Source: DYMC01 sp035406705 (lineage in GTDB: Bacteria; Verrucomicrobiota; Lentisphaeria; Victivallales; GWF2-50-93). Taken from it: a DNA stretch of 64,000 nt. Positions 1 through 9,192 of this stretch are shown here, piece after piece. A program made the translations under genes and the position numbers. The notes beneath the pieces are model-generated. The model ran no database searches. It saw only the letters and a list, made by a program, of their open reading frames with translations, and was not told the DNA's origin. The stretch covers positions 1 to 64,000 of the forward strand of contig CAYRRM010000013.1 in the NCBI GenBank assembly GCA_964426675.1, in the 5' to 3' direction. Positions within the stretch are counted from its first letter, which is position 1. Each line of letters opens with the position of its first letter.

Positions 1-798
1 TTTATTATTACTTGCAAAGATCTCGGTGATTTTTTTTCCAAGCAAACTATCTTCCCTGTCAAATAAATCCTTCAGCAAGCTTCCGAATGCTGTTTTAATA
101 ATCTCATTTTTATCTATAATTATGAAAAAAAATGGAACTGTTTGTTCCAAAATAGAAAAGAAACCTTCTTTTTCTTTTAATTTATGCTCATATTCCACCA
201 AACTGCTCTTATCCTCGTATATACAAACAACATCACCTACTGTATTTTTGAAAACGTAATTCTTTCTCCAGCCAGAACGATTTTCATCCACATACTTAGC
301 AGTATCAAAACATTCAGCTACACCACTAAGATAAACCCTCTTTATAACATCATATAAACCAAATTTTTCAACTCCCGGAAACACTTCTCTTATCTCTTTT
401 CCTATTGCATCATGGCTCACATTTTCAACTTTTCGAGCTTTATCATTCAATGCTTTTATTATGAACTTATTTCCATTATCAAAACCTGAATAAACCGCAA
501 CGCAAAAATCGGTAAAGGCAAAAAGGTCTATTAAGTCTTCAGTATCCTTGACAGATTTATACTTTAATATATTTTCTGTATCATAAAGGATTCTTAAAAG
601 CAAAATAAAGCTCATTGATAAAAAATAGATTATTATTCTGGTTATCAGATCTCCATTTGCAAAAGAAATGATAGGCTCTTTTTCCATTAGATATTTAGAG
701 GCTAAATAGTCCGCTTCCAGTATAAGAGAGCCCAATAAGAACCCCCAAAAAATACTTGTTAATATGACTTTAAATTCAATTTTTACTTTTATTTTCAT
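1..798 (-). CDS. PAS-domain membrane sensor protein (3' part missing)
   Basis: An open frame runs without a stop from an ATG at 798 to the window edge, giving 266 codons of an unfinished gene. The N-terminus has two hydrophobic segments, roughly residues 11-30 and 51-73, which would anchor it in the inner membrane. After a short linker come two PAS-like regions. The first, about residues 86-185, contains NDKARKVENV and IGKEIREVFPGVE, the usual PAS pattern. The second begins near FSILEQTVPFFFIIIDKNE. The output domain lies outside the window; a histidine kinase, diguanylate cyclase or phosphatase would all fit. It is divergent from radC. The PAS assignment is from sequence pattern only; the ligand is unknown. 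Confidence 0.7.
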   Translation of the reverse strand, partial: MKIKVKIEFKVILTSIFWGFLLGSLILEADYLASKYLMEKEPIISFANGDLITRIIIYFLSMSFILLLRILYDTENILKYKSVKDTEDLIDLFAFTDFCVAVYSGFDNGNKFIIKALNDKARKVENVSHDAIGKEIREVFPGVEKFGLYDVIKRVYLSGVAECFDTAKYVDENRSGWRKNYVFKNTVGDVVCIYEDKSSLVEYEHKLKEKEGFFSILEQTVPFFFIIIDKNEIIKTAFGSLLKDLFDREDSLLGKKITEIFASNNK

Positions 799-1052
799 AA
801 AGCTTCTTTCTTTTTACTTAATAGCATATTATTTAATATTATATAGCCATCTCGGACCTTTGTCTATATACAAAATTATATAAATCCAAATTTTATAGTA
901 GATTTTCTGTTTTTGTGATTTTTAATACTCAGTAGAAGTAAAAATACATTCAATTCTACTATTGCTACCCTTTAAAGCAAATTTTCTATTATTGATTTTA
1001 TTTGAAGCAGAGCTATAATTTTTCATACTTAAGTAATAATAAAAGAAATAAT

Positions 1053-1736
1053 ATGGAAAATATTATTACAGATAAAAATGGCCATCGAGAAAGACTGAGA
1101 AGAAGATTTAGAGATGGAGGTATAAAATCACTCTCCGACTATGAACTTCTGGAATTGCTTTTAACCTACTCGATTCCAAGAAAGGACGTAAAGCCTATTG
1201 CAAAGTCGCTTTTAAAAAAATTTGGAACTATTTCGGCCATATTTAATGCTGATGAAGATCAACTGATATCAGTGAAAGGTATTGGTGAAAAAAGCATTGC
1301 TCTAATAAAATTAATTCATGCGTGTCATATAAAACATTTTGAAGATAAGATGCTTTCTTCAAATCCATTATCAAATCCGGAAGATGTTGTAAATTTTTCA
1401 AGAGTTTTTTTAGCGAATCGAATAGAAGAAAACCTGATGGTTTTATTTCTAAATTCCAAAAATAAAATTATTGCATATAAAATTATGGATGAAGGTGACA
1501 TCGATCATGCAGTTGTTTACCAGCGAAAGATACTTAAAAAAGCAATTGAAAAAAGCTCAAATTCTATTATAATCATTCATAATCATCCAAGCGGTGAAAC
1601 AAATCCATCACAGGAAGATATTGATATTACGAGGAGAATGAAAAATACTCTACAGGAACTCAATATAAGATTGATAGACCATATAATTATTGGAAAATCT
1701 ACATATTTCAGTTTCTTAGAGAAAGGCATTTTATGA
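1053..1736 (+). CDS. radC: RadC family protein (JAMM/MPN+ domain)
   Basis: The protein is 227 residues from the ATG at 1053, the usual RadC length. A TTG at 1002 would add 17 residues that do not resemble the family, so the ATG is preferred. It opens with GHRERLRRRF, followed by a helix-hairpin-helix region (SVKGIGEKSIALIK). The C-terminal JAMM metal site is HNHPSG near residues 176-181 with SQEDID just downstream, so the metal-binding His/His/Asp set looks intact. RadC was once linked to repair, but its biochemical role is not firmly established. The stop overlaps the next start as ATGA, indicating translational coupling. Confidence 0.93.
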   Translation: MENIITDKNGHRERLRRRFRDGGIKSLSDYELLELLLTYSIPRKDVKPIAKSLLKKFGTISAIFNADEDQLISVKGIGEKSIALIKLIHACHIKHFEDKMLSSNPLSNPEDVVNFSRVFLANRIEENLMVLFLNSKNKIIAYKIMDEGDIDHAVVYQRKILKKAIEKSSNSIIIIHNHPSGETNPSQEDIDITRRMKNTLQELNIRLIDHIIIGKSTYFSFLEKGIL

Positions 1737-2989
1737 AACTTCTTATACTAATATGCGCTGCTCTCGGATATAACAGTTTTAAAAGGAATAAAAAATCTGA
1801 TTTCTGGAAAAAAATCTCTGTAAATTCCATACAAACTGTTTTTCCGGCACTGACATGCCCATTTCAGGCAACTTTAAGGACAGGCGAAAAACCAGAAAAC
1901 CATGGAATTATTGCAAATGGTTTTCTAAATTGCGAAATTCGCAAAAGTTTTTTCTGGGAGCAATCCTCCAATCTTATCAGAACACCCTATATATGGGAAA
2001 ATTTTCAGAAAAGAAATGGAAAAGTTGCCCAACTCTTTATGCAACAATCCCTTTCTGATAGCGATATTATACTATCCCCTGCCCCCATTCATAAACATCA
2101 TGGTGGAATGATTCAAGATTGTTATTCAAAACCTGAAGATTTATATAGAAAGATTTCATCTCTCACCGGGAAAAAATTTAGCCTTTCTAGTTATTGGGGC
2201 CCTTTTACATCTACTAAATCAAGTTCATGGATAGCTTCAGCTATTGAATTTTTGCTGAAAGAGGAGATGGCAGACCTCATTTTTGCTTACTTGCCTCATC
2301 TCGATTATGATTTACAAAAACATGGTCCAGAAAGCGAAAATGAAAAACGAGCTTTTCTTTTTCTGGAAAATCTTATTGAGAGAATTTGTAATTCTGCGAA
2401 AATTGCAGGATATAATATTTTGATAATCGGAGATTATCAGATTGAAAAAGTAAATTCATTCATACAACCTAATAAAATCCTGGTTCAGGATAAATTGTTT
2501 TCTACGAGAAATATCAATGGAATGCTATATCCAGATCTTTTTTCTTCAAAAGCTTTTGCTCTCTGTGATCACCAGGTCGCTTTGATCTATATTTTTGACA
2601 AAAATGTAAAAAATCAAGTCTATGATCTCTTCAGGAAAACAGACGGCATCGCTGAAATCGTAGAGTTAAATATTGGGAATAATCATCCTGATTTCATAAT
2701 CAGTTCTAAACATGGAAAATGGTTTTCATATAAGTGGTGGAATTTAAGAAGAGAAGCTCCAGATTATGCAAGACATGTAGACATACACAACAAACCCGGT
2801 TTTGACCCTTGTGAACTATTTATGGCTCTATTTCCGCCAATGTCAATTTCTTTAGATGACAATAGAGTAAAAGGCTCACATGGGTTGATTGATGGCAACA
2901 GCGGACAGGTACTTTGCGCATCTGATTTTATCGAAAAAGCTGGCGATATATTTGAATTGACTAAGTTAATAAAAAGAACTCTTGGGTAA
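1733..2989 (+). CDS. Alkaline-phosphatase-superfamily phosphodiesterase
   Basis: This 418-residue protein belongs to the type I phosphodiesterase/nucleotide pyrophosphatase family. Landmarks are FPALTCPFQATLRTG with the presumed nucleophile Thr, ENHGIIANGF, YLPHLDYDLQKHGP, and GSHGL near the C-terminus. From memory it most resembles the phosphodiesterase-like proteins that accompany ebo-type gene clusters, but no other ebo gene is seen here. The first metal-binding Asp, normally in an N-terminal hydrophobic-D-G motif, is replaced: the protein starts MKLLILICAALGYNS. The GDH motif is altered to GDYQ. Activity may therefore be changed or lost. It overlaps radC by 4 bases. One copy of the 13-bp palindrome lies at 1931-1943. 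Confidence 0.8.
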   Translation: MKLLILICAALGYNSFKRNKKSDFWKKISVNSIQTVFPALTCPFQATLRTGEKPENHGIIANGFLNCEIRKSFFWEQSSNLIRTPYIWENFQKRNGKVAQLFMQQSLSDSDIILSPAPIHKHHGGMIQDCYSKPEDLYRKISSLTGKKFSLSSYWGPFTSTKSSSWIASAIEFLLKEEMADLIFAYLPHLDYDLQKHGPESENEKRAFLFLENLIERICNSAKIAGYNILIIGDYQIEKVNSFIQPNKILVQDKLFSTRNINGMLYPDLFSSKAFALCDHQVALIYIFDKNVKNQVYDLFRKTDGIAEIVELNIGNNHPDFIISSKHGKWFSYKWWNLRREAPDYARHVDIHNKPGFDPCELFMALFPPMSISLDDNRVKGSHGLIDGNSGQVLCASDFIEKAGDIFELTKLIKRTLG

Positions 2990-2998
2990 ACTATATAC

Positions 2999-3805
2999 CT
3001 AACAAAGAGAAACTTTTTCAAAATATTCAAGGTCTCTGGATAGAAATCTCTTTGCCTGTTGATAAAAATTTCCAGGCATGTCAGTTACATAAAATTTTTC
3101 AAAACCTTTTTGTCCACAGCGTGCTTCCATTTCCATCTCAGCTAATTTTTTCATTGTAAATTTTGCACAGGATTCGGCGCTGTCAATTATTTTTATTTTT
3201 TTTGGTAGTAGTTCTGAGAGTGATTTTTTAAGCAGTGGATAATGCGTGCAAGCAAGTAATAAAACGTCCGATGGTTTTTCTATTACTCTTTGCAAATACA
3301 TTTCTATTGCGATTTTCGCAATAAAACTATCCTGCAGTCCTTCTTCTACAATTGGCACAAATAATGGGGTAGCTATACTCTGTACATGTATTGAAGGATT
3401 TAAGAAATGAATGCCCTTTCTATAAGCATCACTTAAAATTGTTGCACGAGTACCTATTATTGTTACTGAATCTGGCTTTTCATCTATACATGCTGTTACG
3501 CCAGCTTCGAGAACACCGAAAATAGGTATTTTGGGGAAAGAATCTTGCACTTTCGTGAGAGCGACAGCAGAAACTGTGTTGCATGCGGCAATAATTAATT
3601 TTACTCCTTTTTCTACTAAAAATTCAGCATCTTGTATTGCGAATTTCGCAATATTTTCAGGAGATTTATCGCCATAAGGAACCCTTGCGGTGTCCCCTAA
3701 ATATATAATACTCTCACATGGCATTTCTTTCCGTAATTCTGCTACAACAGTGAGCCCTCCAAGTCCAGAGTCAAAAATACCTATAGGTCTATTATCGTTT
3801 TTCAT
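2999..3805 (-). CDS. murI: Glutamate racemase
   Basis: This 268-residue enzyme converts L- to D-glutamate for peptidoglycan. Both catalytic cysteines are visible: C75 in AACNT and C186 in LLACTHYPLL. The N-terminus reads IGIFDSGLGGLTV, typical of MurI. Its start overlaps the stop of the upstream acetyltransferase by 4 bases, and it is the last gene of a minus-strand operon (L,D-transpeptidase, accA, GNAT, murI). Two copies of the 13-bp palindrome (3308-3320 and 3638-3650) encode IAKIAIE and IAKFAIQ. It converges on the phosphodiesterase gene with a 9-base gap and no obvious terminator. Confidence 0.96.
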   Translation of the reverse strand: MKNDNRPIGIFDSGLGGLTVVAELRKEMPCESIIYLGDTARVPYGDKSPENIAKFAIQDAEFLVEKGVKLIIAACNTVSAVALTKVQDSFPKIPIFGVLEAGVTACIDEKPDSVTIIGTRATILSDAYRKGIHFLNPSIHVQSIATPLFVPIVEEGLQDSFIAKIAIEMYLQRVIEKPSDVLLLACTHYPLLKKSLSELLPKKIKIIDSAESCAKFTMKKLAEMEMEARCGQKGFEKFYVTDMPGNFYQQAKRFLSRDLEYFEKVSLC

Positions 3806-4296
3806 ATTTTCATCAGAACAGCTATTTCGTCACAATTATCTTTTTTTGAGCAATTTATACAATCAGCCCAAATCTTTTCGGGAAAAAGTTCTTTTGAGAC
3901 GATTTCAAAACCGATTTTTTCAAAAAGAGAGGGTCTGTAGGTAAGCGCAAAGATTTTTCGGGCATTTTTCTTTTTTAATGCAGATATCCATCGTTTTACT
4001 AATTTGGTTCCAATACCTTTTCCGTTCAAAGTTTTTTCCACTGCAAGTGAACGGATTTCAAATAGGGCATTTCCATAATCCTTCACAGCACAACAACCTA
4101 TAATTTTTCCATCTTTTTCTGCAACTTTAAATGATGAAATATTTTTTTCAATATTTTCCCTGCTTCTTGGCAAAAGAAGTTTTTTTTCTGCATACTTAGC
4201 AAGTAATCTTTGAATTTTTCCGGCTTCGCTTTTTTTTGCCCTTCTAATTTTGCAAATAATATTTTTTTTTATTGAGGGGAATTTTTTACTATGCAT
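3802..4296 (-). CDS. GNAT acetyltransferase, N-acetylglutamate synthase-like
   Basis: This 164-residue GNAT protein has the acetyl-CoA-binding segment LNGKGIGTKLVKRW. Its C-terminal stretch (FEKIGFEIVSKELFPEKIW followed by ADCINCSKKDNCDE) is characteristic of short stand-alone N-acetylglutamate synthases of arginine biosynthesis. I chose the ATG at 4296 because a GGAG lies five bases upstream; the GTG at 4302 would overlap that ribosome-binding site. It sits between accA and murI in one operon. Its substrate may be glutamate, the same amino acid MurI racemises, but that is inference from family resemblance. Confidence 0.75.
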   Translation of the reverse strand: MHSKKFPSIKKNIICKIRRAKKSEAGKIQRLLAKYAEKKLLLPRSRENIEKNISSFKVAEKDGKIIGCCAVKDYGNALFEIRSLAVEKTLNGKGIGTKLVKRWISALKKKNARKIFALTYRPSLFEKIGFEIVSKELFPEKIWADCINCSKKDNCDEIAVLMKI

Positions 4297-4317
4297 TTGC
4301 ACTCCAGAAGAGCAATG

Positions 4318-5274
4318 TTATTCATTAAAAAAGCCAATTTTACGATATTTTAAATAACGATTTTCAAGGAGGTTTTTTTTACTTACAGAAAATAATTCTT
4401 CTATCTTTTGCTCGAGATACTTTTTGAGTATGCCTGCTGCCTCATCCCAATTCCTATGAGCTCCACCTAATGGCTCTGGAATTATATCATCAATTATACC
4501 AAGTTTTATGAGATCAGAGGCTGTTAGTTTCAAAGCTTCTGCAGCTTTTGATGAATAAGCTCTATCTTTCCATAATATTGCGGCACACCCTTCTGGAGTT
4601 ATAACTGAATAATAAGCATTTTCAAGAAGCGCAATTTTATCCCCTACACCGATGCCAAGAGCTCCACCACTACCACCTTCTCCTATTACAACAGCAATAA
4701 AAGGCACTTCAAGAGAAAACATTTCTCTCAAATTTACGGCTATTGCTTCTCCTATATGTCTTTCTTCTGAAGCAATTCCGGGAAAAGCTCCGGGAGTGTC
4801 AATGAAGGAAATAATCGGTTTTCCAGCTTTTTCGGCTAATTTCATAAGGCGCAAAGCTTTACGATATCCCTCTGGATGCGGACAACCAAAATTTCTATGA
4901 ACGTTTTCTTTTATATTTCTGCCTTTCTGTGTACCAATAAGCATCACTGGCTGATTTCCAAGTTTTGCAAAGCCACCTACAATAGCAGGGTCTTCTGCAT
5001 AACGTCTATCACCATGTAGTTCCATAAAATCTGAAAAAATTCTTGATATGTAGTCAAGTGTATATGGTCTATCAGGGTGTCTTGCAAGCTGAACCTTCTG
5101 CCATGGATTAAGTTTTTGATATATACTCATCTTCGTTTCATTTACCTTTTCACGCAGTTTTAAGATTTCATTTTCCACATCTACATTAGTGGAACTTCCT
5201 ATTCTTTGCAGTTCTTCAATCTTTGATTCAAGCTCATAAATTGGTTTCTCAAAATCTAGAATAACCGAAGCCAT
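4318..5274 (-). CDS. accA: Acetyl-CoA carboxylase carboxyltransferase, alpha subunit
   Basis: This 318-residue protein matches AccA throughout. It starts with the family-typical FEKPIYELESKIEELQ, then has NPWQKVQLARHPDRPYTLDYI and the crotonase-fold core SFIDTPGAFPGIASEERHIG and GEGGSGGALGIG. AccA pairs with AccD to transfer carboxyl from carboxybiotin to acetyl-CoA; accD is not in this window. A GAGGA precedes the ATG. The gene starts two bases after the L,D-transpeptidase stop, so the two are almost certainly co-transcribed. Confidence 0.97.
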   Translation of the reverse strand: MASVILDFEKPIYELESKIEELQRIGSSTNVDVENEILKLREKVNETKMSIYQKLNPWQKVQLARHPDRPYTLDYISRIFSDFMELHGDRRYAEDPAIVGGFAKLGNQPVMLIGTQKGRNIKENVHRNFGCPHPEGYRKALRLMKLAEKAGKPIISFIDTPGAFPGIASEERHIGEAIAVNLREMFSLEVPFIAVVIGEGGSGGALGIGVGDKIALLENAYYSVITPEGCAAILWKDRAYSSKAAEALKLTASDLIKLGIIDDIIPEPLGGAHRNWDEAAGILKKYLEQKIEELFSVSKKNLLENRYLKYRKIGFFNE

Positions 5275-5276
5275 AA

Positions 5277-6320
5277 TTAATCCTCAATTATTACAGTTGT
5301 TTTTAATGGTATTATTGAAAAAAGTTCTTCCACATCTTCATTCTTCATCCTTATACAACCATTACTTGTTGCACTACCTACACTGTTAGGTTCCCATGTC
5401 CCGTGTATGCCATAGCCCTTCAAATTTTTATCCGTTGTTCCAGCTGGAGTGAGAGCGAGCCATCTCGTTCCGAGAATATTTTCAGATGCACCAAATGGAA
5501 TTGCCTTGCCTTCTATATACCACACAGGATCTTTCTGTTTTGCGGTGATTATGAACTCTCCACTAGGGGTTCTCCCCTGTTTTCCGATTCCTACTATATA
5601 ACGTTTAAAAAGCTTTTCTCCATCATATAGACGCAAAGAAAAATCTTTTTTAGAAACAACTATCTTCCACTGCCCTTGATAGATGCACAACGTTTTACCT
5701 GGAAAGATCAAATGGCTGCCTGGATCCATTCTATTTGCTCTTTGAATTGCCTCTACAGTAGTGTTGAAATCATCCGCAATTTTTACAAGAGTATCGCCTT
5801 TTTGAATAGTGTAGAGTTTTTTCTCTGGACATGGTATATCGCTATTAAATATTTCTATATTTACATTTCCTATTAAGTTTTCAATTTCATTCTTTTCAAC
5901 AAGGTTAAAATCTCTTTTCCCATATAATTCATATAATAATTTTCTTCCCTCGATCATATTTCCAGAATTGATAAGATTCTGAACCGTTTTTATTTTCGCA
6001 TCTATTTCAGCAGATATCTTATCAGTAAGAACATCCTTTTTAACAGAATCCTCTATTTTATTTTGATTAAGAGAAGAAGTTTTTGATGAGGAATCCTCTG
6101 GAGTTTTATTCTGATTCGTATTTTCCTCTTTGGAAATATCATTATTAACTTTTTTATTCAAGGAAGAACCTGCGTTCACTATAAAAAATAATATTACGAC
6201 TGTTATCAGAGCTACTATTAGAAGAATGGCCCAGAAAAAAGGAGACCTTTTCTCAGTTCTATATTCACCTAAAGACGGATCTTTCTGAGTTAATTTTACG
6301 AAATCTTCTTTTTTTGCCAT
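5277..6320 (-). CDS. LysM and YkuD-domain L,D-transpeptidase
   Basis: This 347-residue envelope protein has a single transmembrane helix near residues 29-49, then a low-complexity Asn/Lys/Glu/Ser linker. A LysM domain follows (YTIQKGDTLVKIADDFNTT, about residues 166-212). The C-terminal YkuD catalytic domain contains GIHGTWEP (H306) and SNGCIRM with the nucleophile C322. It should form 3-3 crosslinks or attach partners to peptidoglycan in the periplasm. It is the first gene of an operon ending in murI, which suits a cell-wall role. The linker is A-rich and unremarkable otherwise. Confidence 0.92.
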   Translation of the reverse strand: MAKKEDFVKLTQKDPSLGEYRTEKRSPFFWAILLIVALITVVILFFIVNAGSSLNKKVNNDISKEENTNQNKTPEDSSSKTSSLNQNKIEDSVKKDVLTDKISAEIDAKIKTVQNLINSGNMIEGRKLLYELYGKRDFNLVEKNEIENLIGNVNIEIFNSDIPCPEKKLYTIQKGDTLVKIADDFNTTVEAIQRANRMDPGSHLIFPGKTLCIYQGQWKIVVSKKDFSLRLYDGEKLFKRYIVGIGKQGRTPSGEFIITAKQKDPVWYIEGKAIPFGASENILGTRWLALTPAGTTDKNLKGYGIHGTWEPNSVGSATSNGCIRMKNEDVEELFSIIPLKTTVIIED

Positions 6321-6432
6321 TTCAGAAATTTCCTAAGAAAATTAAAATGAAAATAAAATATAATATGAAATGTTCTTTTTTGCAAAACTCATAATAACTA
6401 ATTAAAATACAGTTTTTTTGTTAGAACATTTT

Positions 6433-7551
6433 TCAATGATGAGAAAATATTCTTTCAGGAGCATGATAAAGAGCAACACTTAGTTCATTCGCTTTTGCTA
6501 TAACTTCAGCATCCTTTATCGAACCAGGAGGTGATACTATTGCTTTAATTCCTGCTTTTGCAGCTACCTCAATACCATCAGGAAATGGGAAAAAACCGTC
6601 ACTTGCCATAACTGCACCATCAATAGTTTCCTTCCCTCCATATTTTGCATGAAATTTTGCTATTGCCTGCTCTATCGCCCCCACTCTATCCTGTTCACCT
6701 GTTCCAACTGAAAGTGTTTGACCATTTTTCATAATAACAACGCCATTTGAACGAACATTTATGTTCACATACCACGCCGAAACGAGATCATTCATTTGTG
6801 TGTCAGTGGCGCTAAATTTCGATTTGACATACCCTAATGTTTTACTTTCCGCTTCGGCAGGTTTCAAATCAGAAGGCCCTCTAACATTTGTTAAAAGTGG
6901 CTGAGCAATTATCAAGGAGCCATCGGCGAGAACCTTTATTGTCTCATAACCTTCAGTATTATCTCCCACAAATGCGGGAATAGAAGATAAATCACCACAA
7001 AGAATTATCCTTATGTGTTTATTTAGTTTAAATTTTTCACTGTCGTTGAATACTTTCAATGCATCGTGTGTAAAAGCTGGAGCAACTACACATTCTACAA
7101 AAGTACTCATTATTTCATCTGCTGTTTCTGCATCAACTTTACGATTAAAAACTACTACACTTCCAAATGCCGCTCGACTATCACAATCTCTGGCTTTTAC
7201 ATATACTTCTTTGAGCGACTCATCAGAAATTTGCACTGCAACTCCACTTGGATTCACGTGTTTCATCACTGCACAGGCTGGTCTGGAGAAGAATTTTACA
7301 ATATTTAAGGCATACGATATGTCCTCAAGATTTGTTTGAGATAATCCGCTTTTTCCCGTTTTTAAAATCTTCATACCACCGATCGGGGAACTTTTTCCTT
7401 CCGGCTTATAAAAAGCTGCTGTTTGATGAGGATTAGTTCCATAACGTAAATCTTCAACTTTTTCGTATACCTGCCCTGCAATACCGATTTTTTCAGGATA
7501 ATTACCTTTATTTTTATTTAGATAACTGTTTCTGTTTAATTCTTTTGTCAT
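6433..7551 (-). CDS. purH: Stand-alone AICAR transformylase (PurH C-terminal domain type)
   Basis: This 372-residue protein matches the formyltransferase half of PurH: RYGTNPHQTAAFY, GLSQTNLEDISYALNIV, KHVNPSGVAV, DCDSRAAFGS, and near the end ASDGFFPFPDGI. The IMP cyclohydrolase domain that normally precedes it is absent, so another protein must close the ring. The start is set at the ATG at 7551, preceded by GAGGAG; a start at 7611 would add 20 residues lacking family character. It makes formyl-AICAR from AICAR and 10-formyl-THF in purine synthesis. The only other purine gene here is purB. It is divergent from the parvulin gene. Confidence 0.9.
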   Translation of the reverse strand: MTKELNRNSYLNKNKGNYPEKIGIAGQVYEKVEDLRYGTNPHQTAAFYKPEGKSSPIGGMKILKTGKSGLSQTNLEDISYALNIVKFFSRPACAVMKHVNPSGVAVQISDESLKEVYVKARDCDSRAAFGSVVVFNRKVDAETADEIMSTFVECVVAPAFTHDALKVFNDSEKFKLNKHIRIILCGDLSSIPAFVGDNTEGYETIKVLADGSLIIAQPLLTNVRGPSDLKPAEAESKTLGYVKSKFSATDTQMNDLVSAWYVNINVRSNGVVIMKNGQTLSVGTGEQDRVGAIEQAIAKFHAKYGGKETIDGAVMASDGFFPFPDGIEVAAKAGIKAIVSPPGSIKDAEVIAKANELSVALYHAPERIFSHH

Positions 7552-7726
7552 ATTTTTTCTCCTCAATAAAAAAACAAAGCAATTTACGATAAATGTTGAT
7601 TTTTTCAACAAAAAAATTCATATTAAAGTATTTTTTAGAAAATTTAAAATAAAACTTGAATTAATCATAAAGAGAATAATCTTAATGAACAACAAAATAA
7701 AACAATTTCTTATGGAGAATGAAAAA

Positions 7727-8830
7727 ATGAAAAGCTGGAAATTAACTTCAGCGATTGCTTTAATAGCAATTGCTACTGCCGCAATCGCATTCCTATATGG
7801 AAAAGATGAAGCAAAAGAAAAAGAAACTACAACACAAGTAACGCAAAAAGAAGAAAATTTGGACTTCATTCCAGAAGTGGTTGCTACTTATGGAGATAAG
7901 AAAATTACCAGAGAAGAATTAATCTCTCTCATTAAGGAAATTTCAAAGTCATTCCCGGGAGCAGCGAATAAAAATCTTGATCCTGAAATCATAAAAGTAG
8001 TGGCTCCTAATATCGTTAATGGTATGATTGACAAAAAAATCCTCCTCGATCTCGCTGCGGCAGATGGAATAAAACCATCGAAAGAAATTGCCGTAAAACT
8101 ATTTGAACAGTCAATCAGTAAAGTTCCTGAAAAACAAATGGAAGAATTTAAACAAAAATTGGCTGCAGAAGGCAAAACAATTGATACATTTAAAGAAGAA
8201 CTCACTCAACAACCTATGATGCAAGAAGATAGTGCCATAATGATGTGGAGGGAAAAGAATATAGACCCCAAAATAAAAATTACAGAAGAAGATGTAGAAA
8301 AATTCTACAATGAACATAAAGATACATTCTCTACCCAGGAAACCGTCAATGCGTCACATATACTGGTAAAGAGCAAAAGCGAAAGCGAAGAAGATATGGA
8401 AAACGCAAGAAAAAAATGCGAAGAAATTAAAAAGGAAATAGATGAAGGTAAAATTACCTTTGAGGATGCTGCTGAAAAATACAGTGATTGTCCAAGTGGT
8501 AAAGAGGCTAAGGGTAATCTCGGCAAATTCGGCAAAGGCTCTATGATCAAAGAATTCGAAGATACTGCATTTGCAATGAAATTAAATGAAATTTCAGATC
8601 CAGTTAAAACTACTTATGGTTACCACTTAATAAAGGTTCTTGAGCACAATAATAGCGTTGTAACTCCACTCGCTGATGTAAAGACGAAAATTTCAGATTA
8701 CCTTAAGGAAGAAGAAGCAAGAAAAGAAATTCAAAAAATTTTGGAAGAAAAAAGAAAAGAATTAAATGTAAAAGTTTTTCTCCCCGAAGCTCAAATACCT
8801 CCAATTCAAATACAACAAAATAATAAATAA
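7727..8830 (+). CDS. Parvulin-type peptidyl-prolyl isomerase (PrsA/SurA-like)
   Basis: From the ATG at 7727 (GGAG at 7714-7717) the protein is 367 residues. An earlier in-frame ATG at 7685 lacks a ribosome-binding site. The N-terminus is a membrane anchor or signal (SWKLTSAIALIAIATAAIAF). A SurA/PrsA-like N-terminal region follows, then a parvulin domain around residues 205-300 (VNASHILVKSKSESEEDMEN, GNLGKFGKGSMIKEFEDTAF, TYGYHLIKVLEH). It probably assists folding of exported proteins in the periplasm. The C-terminus is charged and repetitive. No lipobox is evident. Confidence 0.88.
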   Translation: MKSWKLTSAIALIAIATAAIAFLYGKDEAKEKETTTQVTQKEENLDFIPEVVATYGDKKITREELISLIKEISKSFPGAANKNLDPEIIKVVAPNIVNGMIDKKILLDLAAADGIKPSKEIAVKLFEQSISKVPEKQMEEFKQKLAAEGKTIDTFKEELTQQPMMQEDSAIMMWREKNIDPKIKITEEDVEKFYNEHKDTFSTQETVNASHILVKSKSESEEDMENARKKCEEIKKEIDEGKITFEDAAEKYSDCPSGKEAKGNLGKFGKGSMIKEFEDTAFAMKLNEISDPVKTTYGYHLIKVLEHNNSVVTPLADVKTKISDYLKEEEARKEIQKILEEKRKELNVKVFLPEAQIPPIQIQQNNK

Positions 8831-8850
8831 ATTTATAACGAGGTAAGTGA

Positions 8851-9139
8851 GGCGATAAAAATATTCTGGTAGCCCCTGCATATTTCACGAAATTAGCGTA
8901 CTGGACCGATACGTCGAATGAGCTCTATTACTGCAAGTTGAAGATAACAAGGTCGGGACACCCTGCAATGTGGATTGACCTTCCAGGTAAAAAATGCGAA
9001 AGATGAAATATCGCAAATCGTAATTTTTGTAAAAAATCATACTCTAAAAAAAGACGTCTCTGTTTTTCGCACTCTTAATGAAATTGATGAAATTGAACAG
9101 GCTAATACTGTCGCTTTTTTATCAAATTCAATTTATTGA
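8851..9139 (+). pseudogene. Decayed coding element of unknown family (copy 1)
   Basis: This gap between the parvulin gene and the LolA-like gene holds an open stretch without a good start. Frame one (8851-9006) reads like real protein, for example YFTKLAYWTDTSNELYYCKL, then WIDLPGKKCER and a stop. A second frame, joined across the A6 run at 8989-8994, continues to 9139 (KDVSVFRTLNEIDEIEQ). Related but more broken sequence occurs at 22150-22270 and, inverted, at 37531-37610. All share a core like TATTACNNAAGTTGAAG. I do not recognise the family. It may be a degraded repeat or gene fragment. Confidence 0.4.
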
Positions 9140-9192
9140 ATACATCAATACGCTAAATCGTAAATTAAATAAGAAAAGCTGCTTGCTATATT

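Noticed and set aside
895..960. AGTAGAA/TTCTACT inverted repeat between the PAS gene and radC
   Set aside because: Seven-base arms with a long A+T-rich spacer are expected by chance in such DNA.
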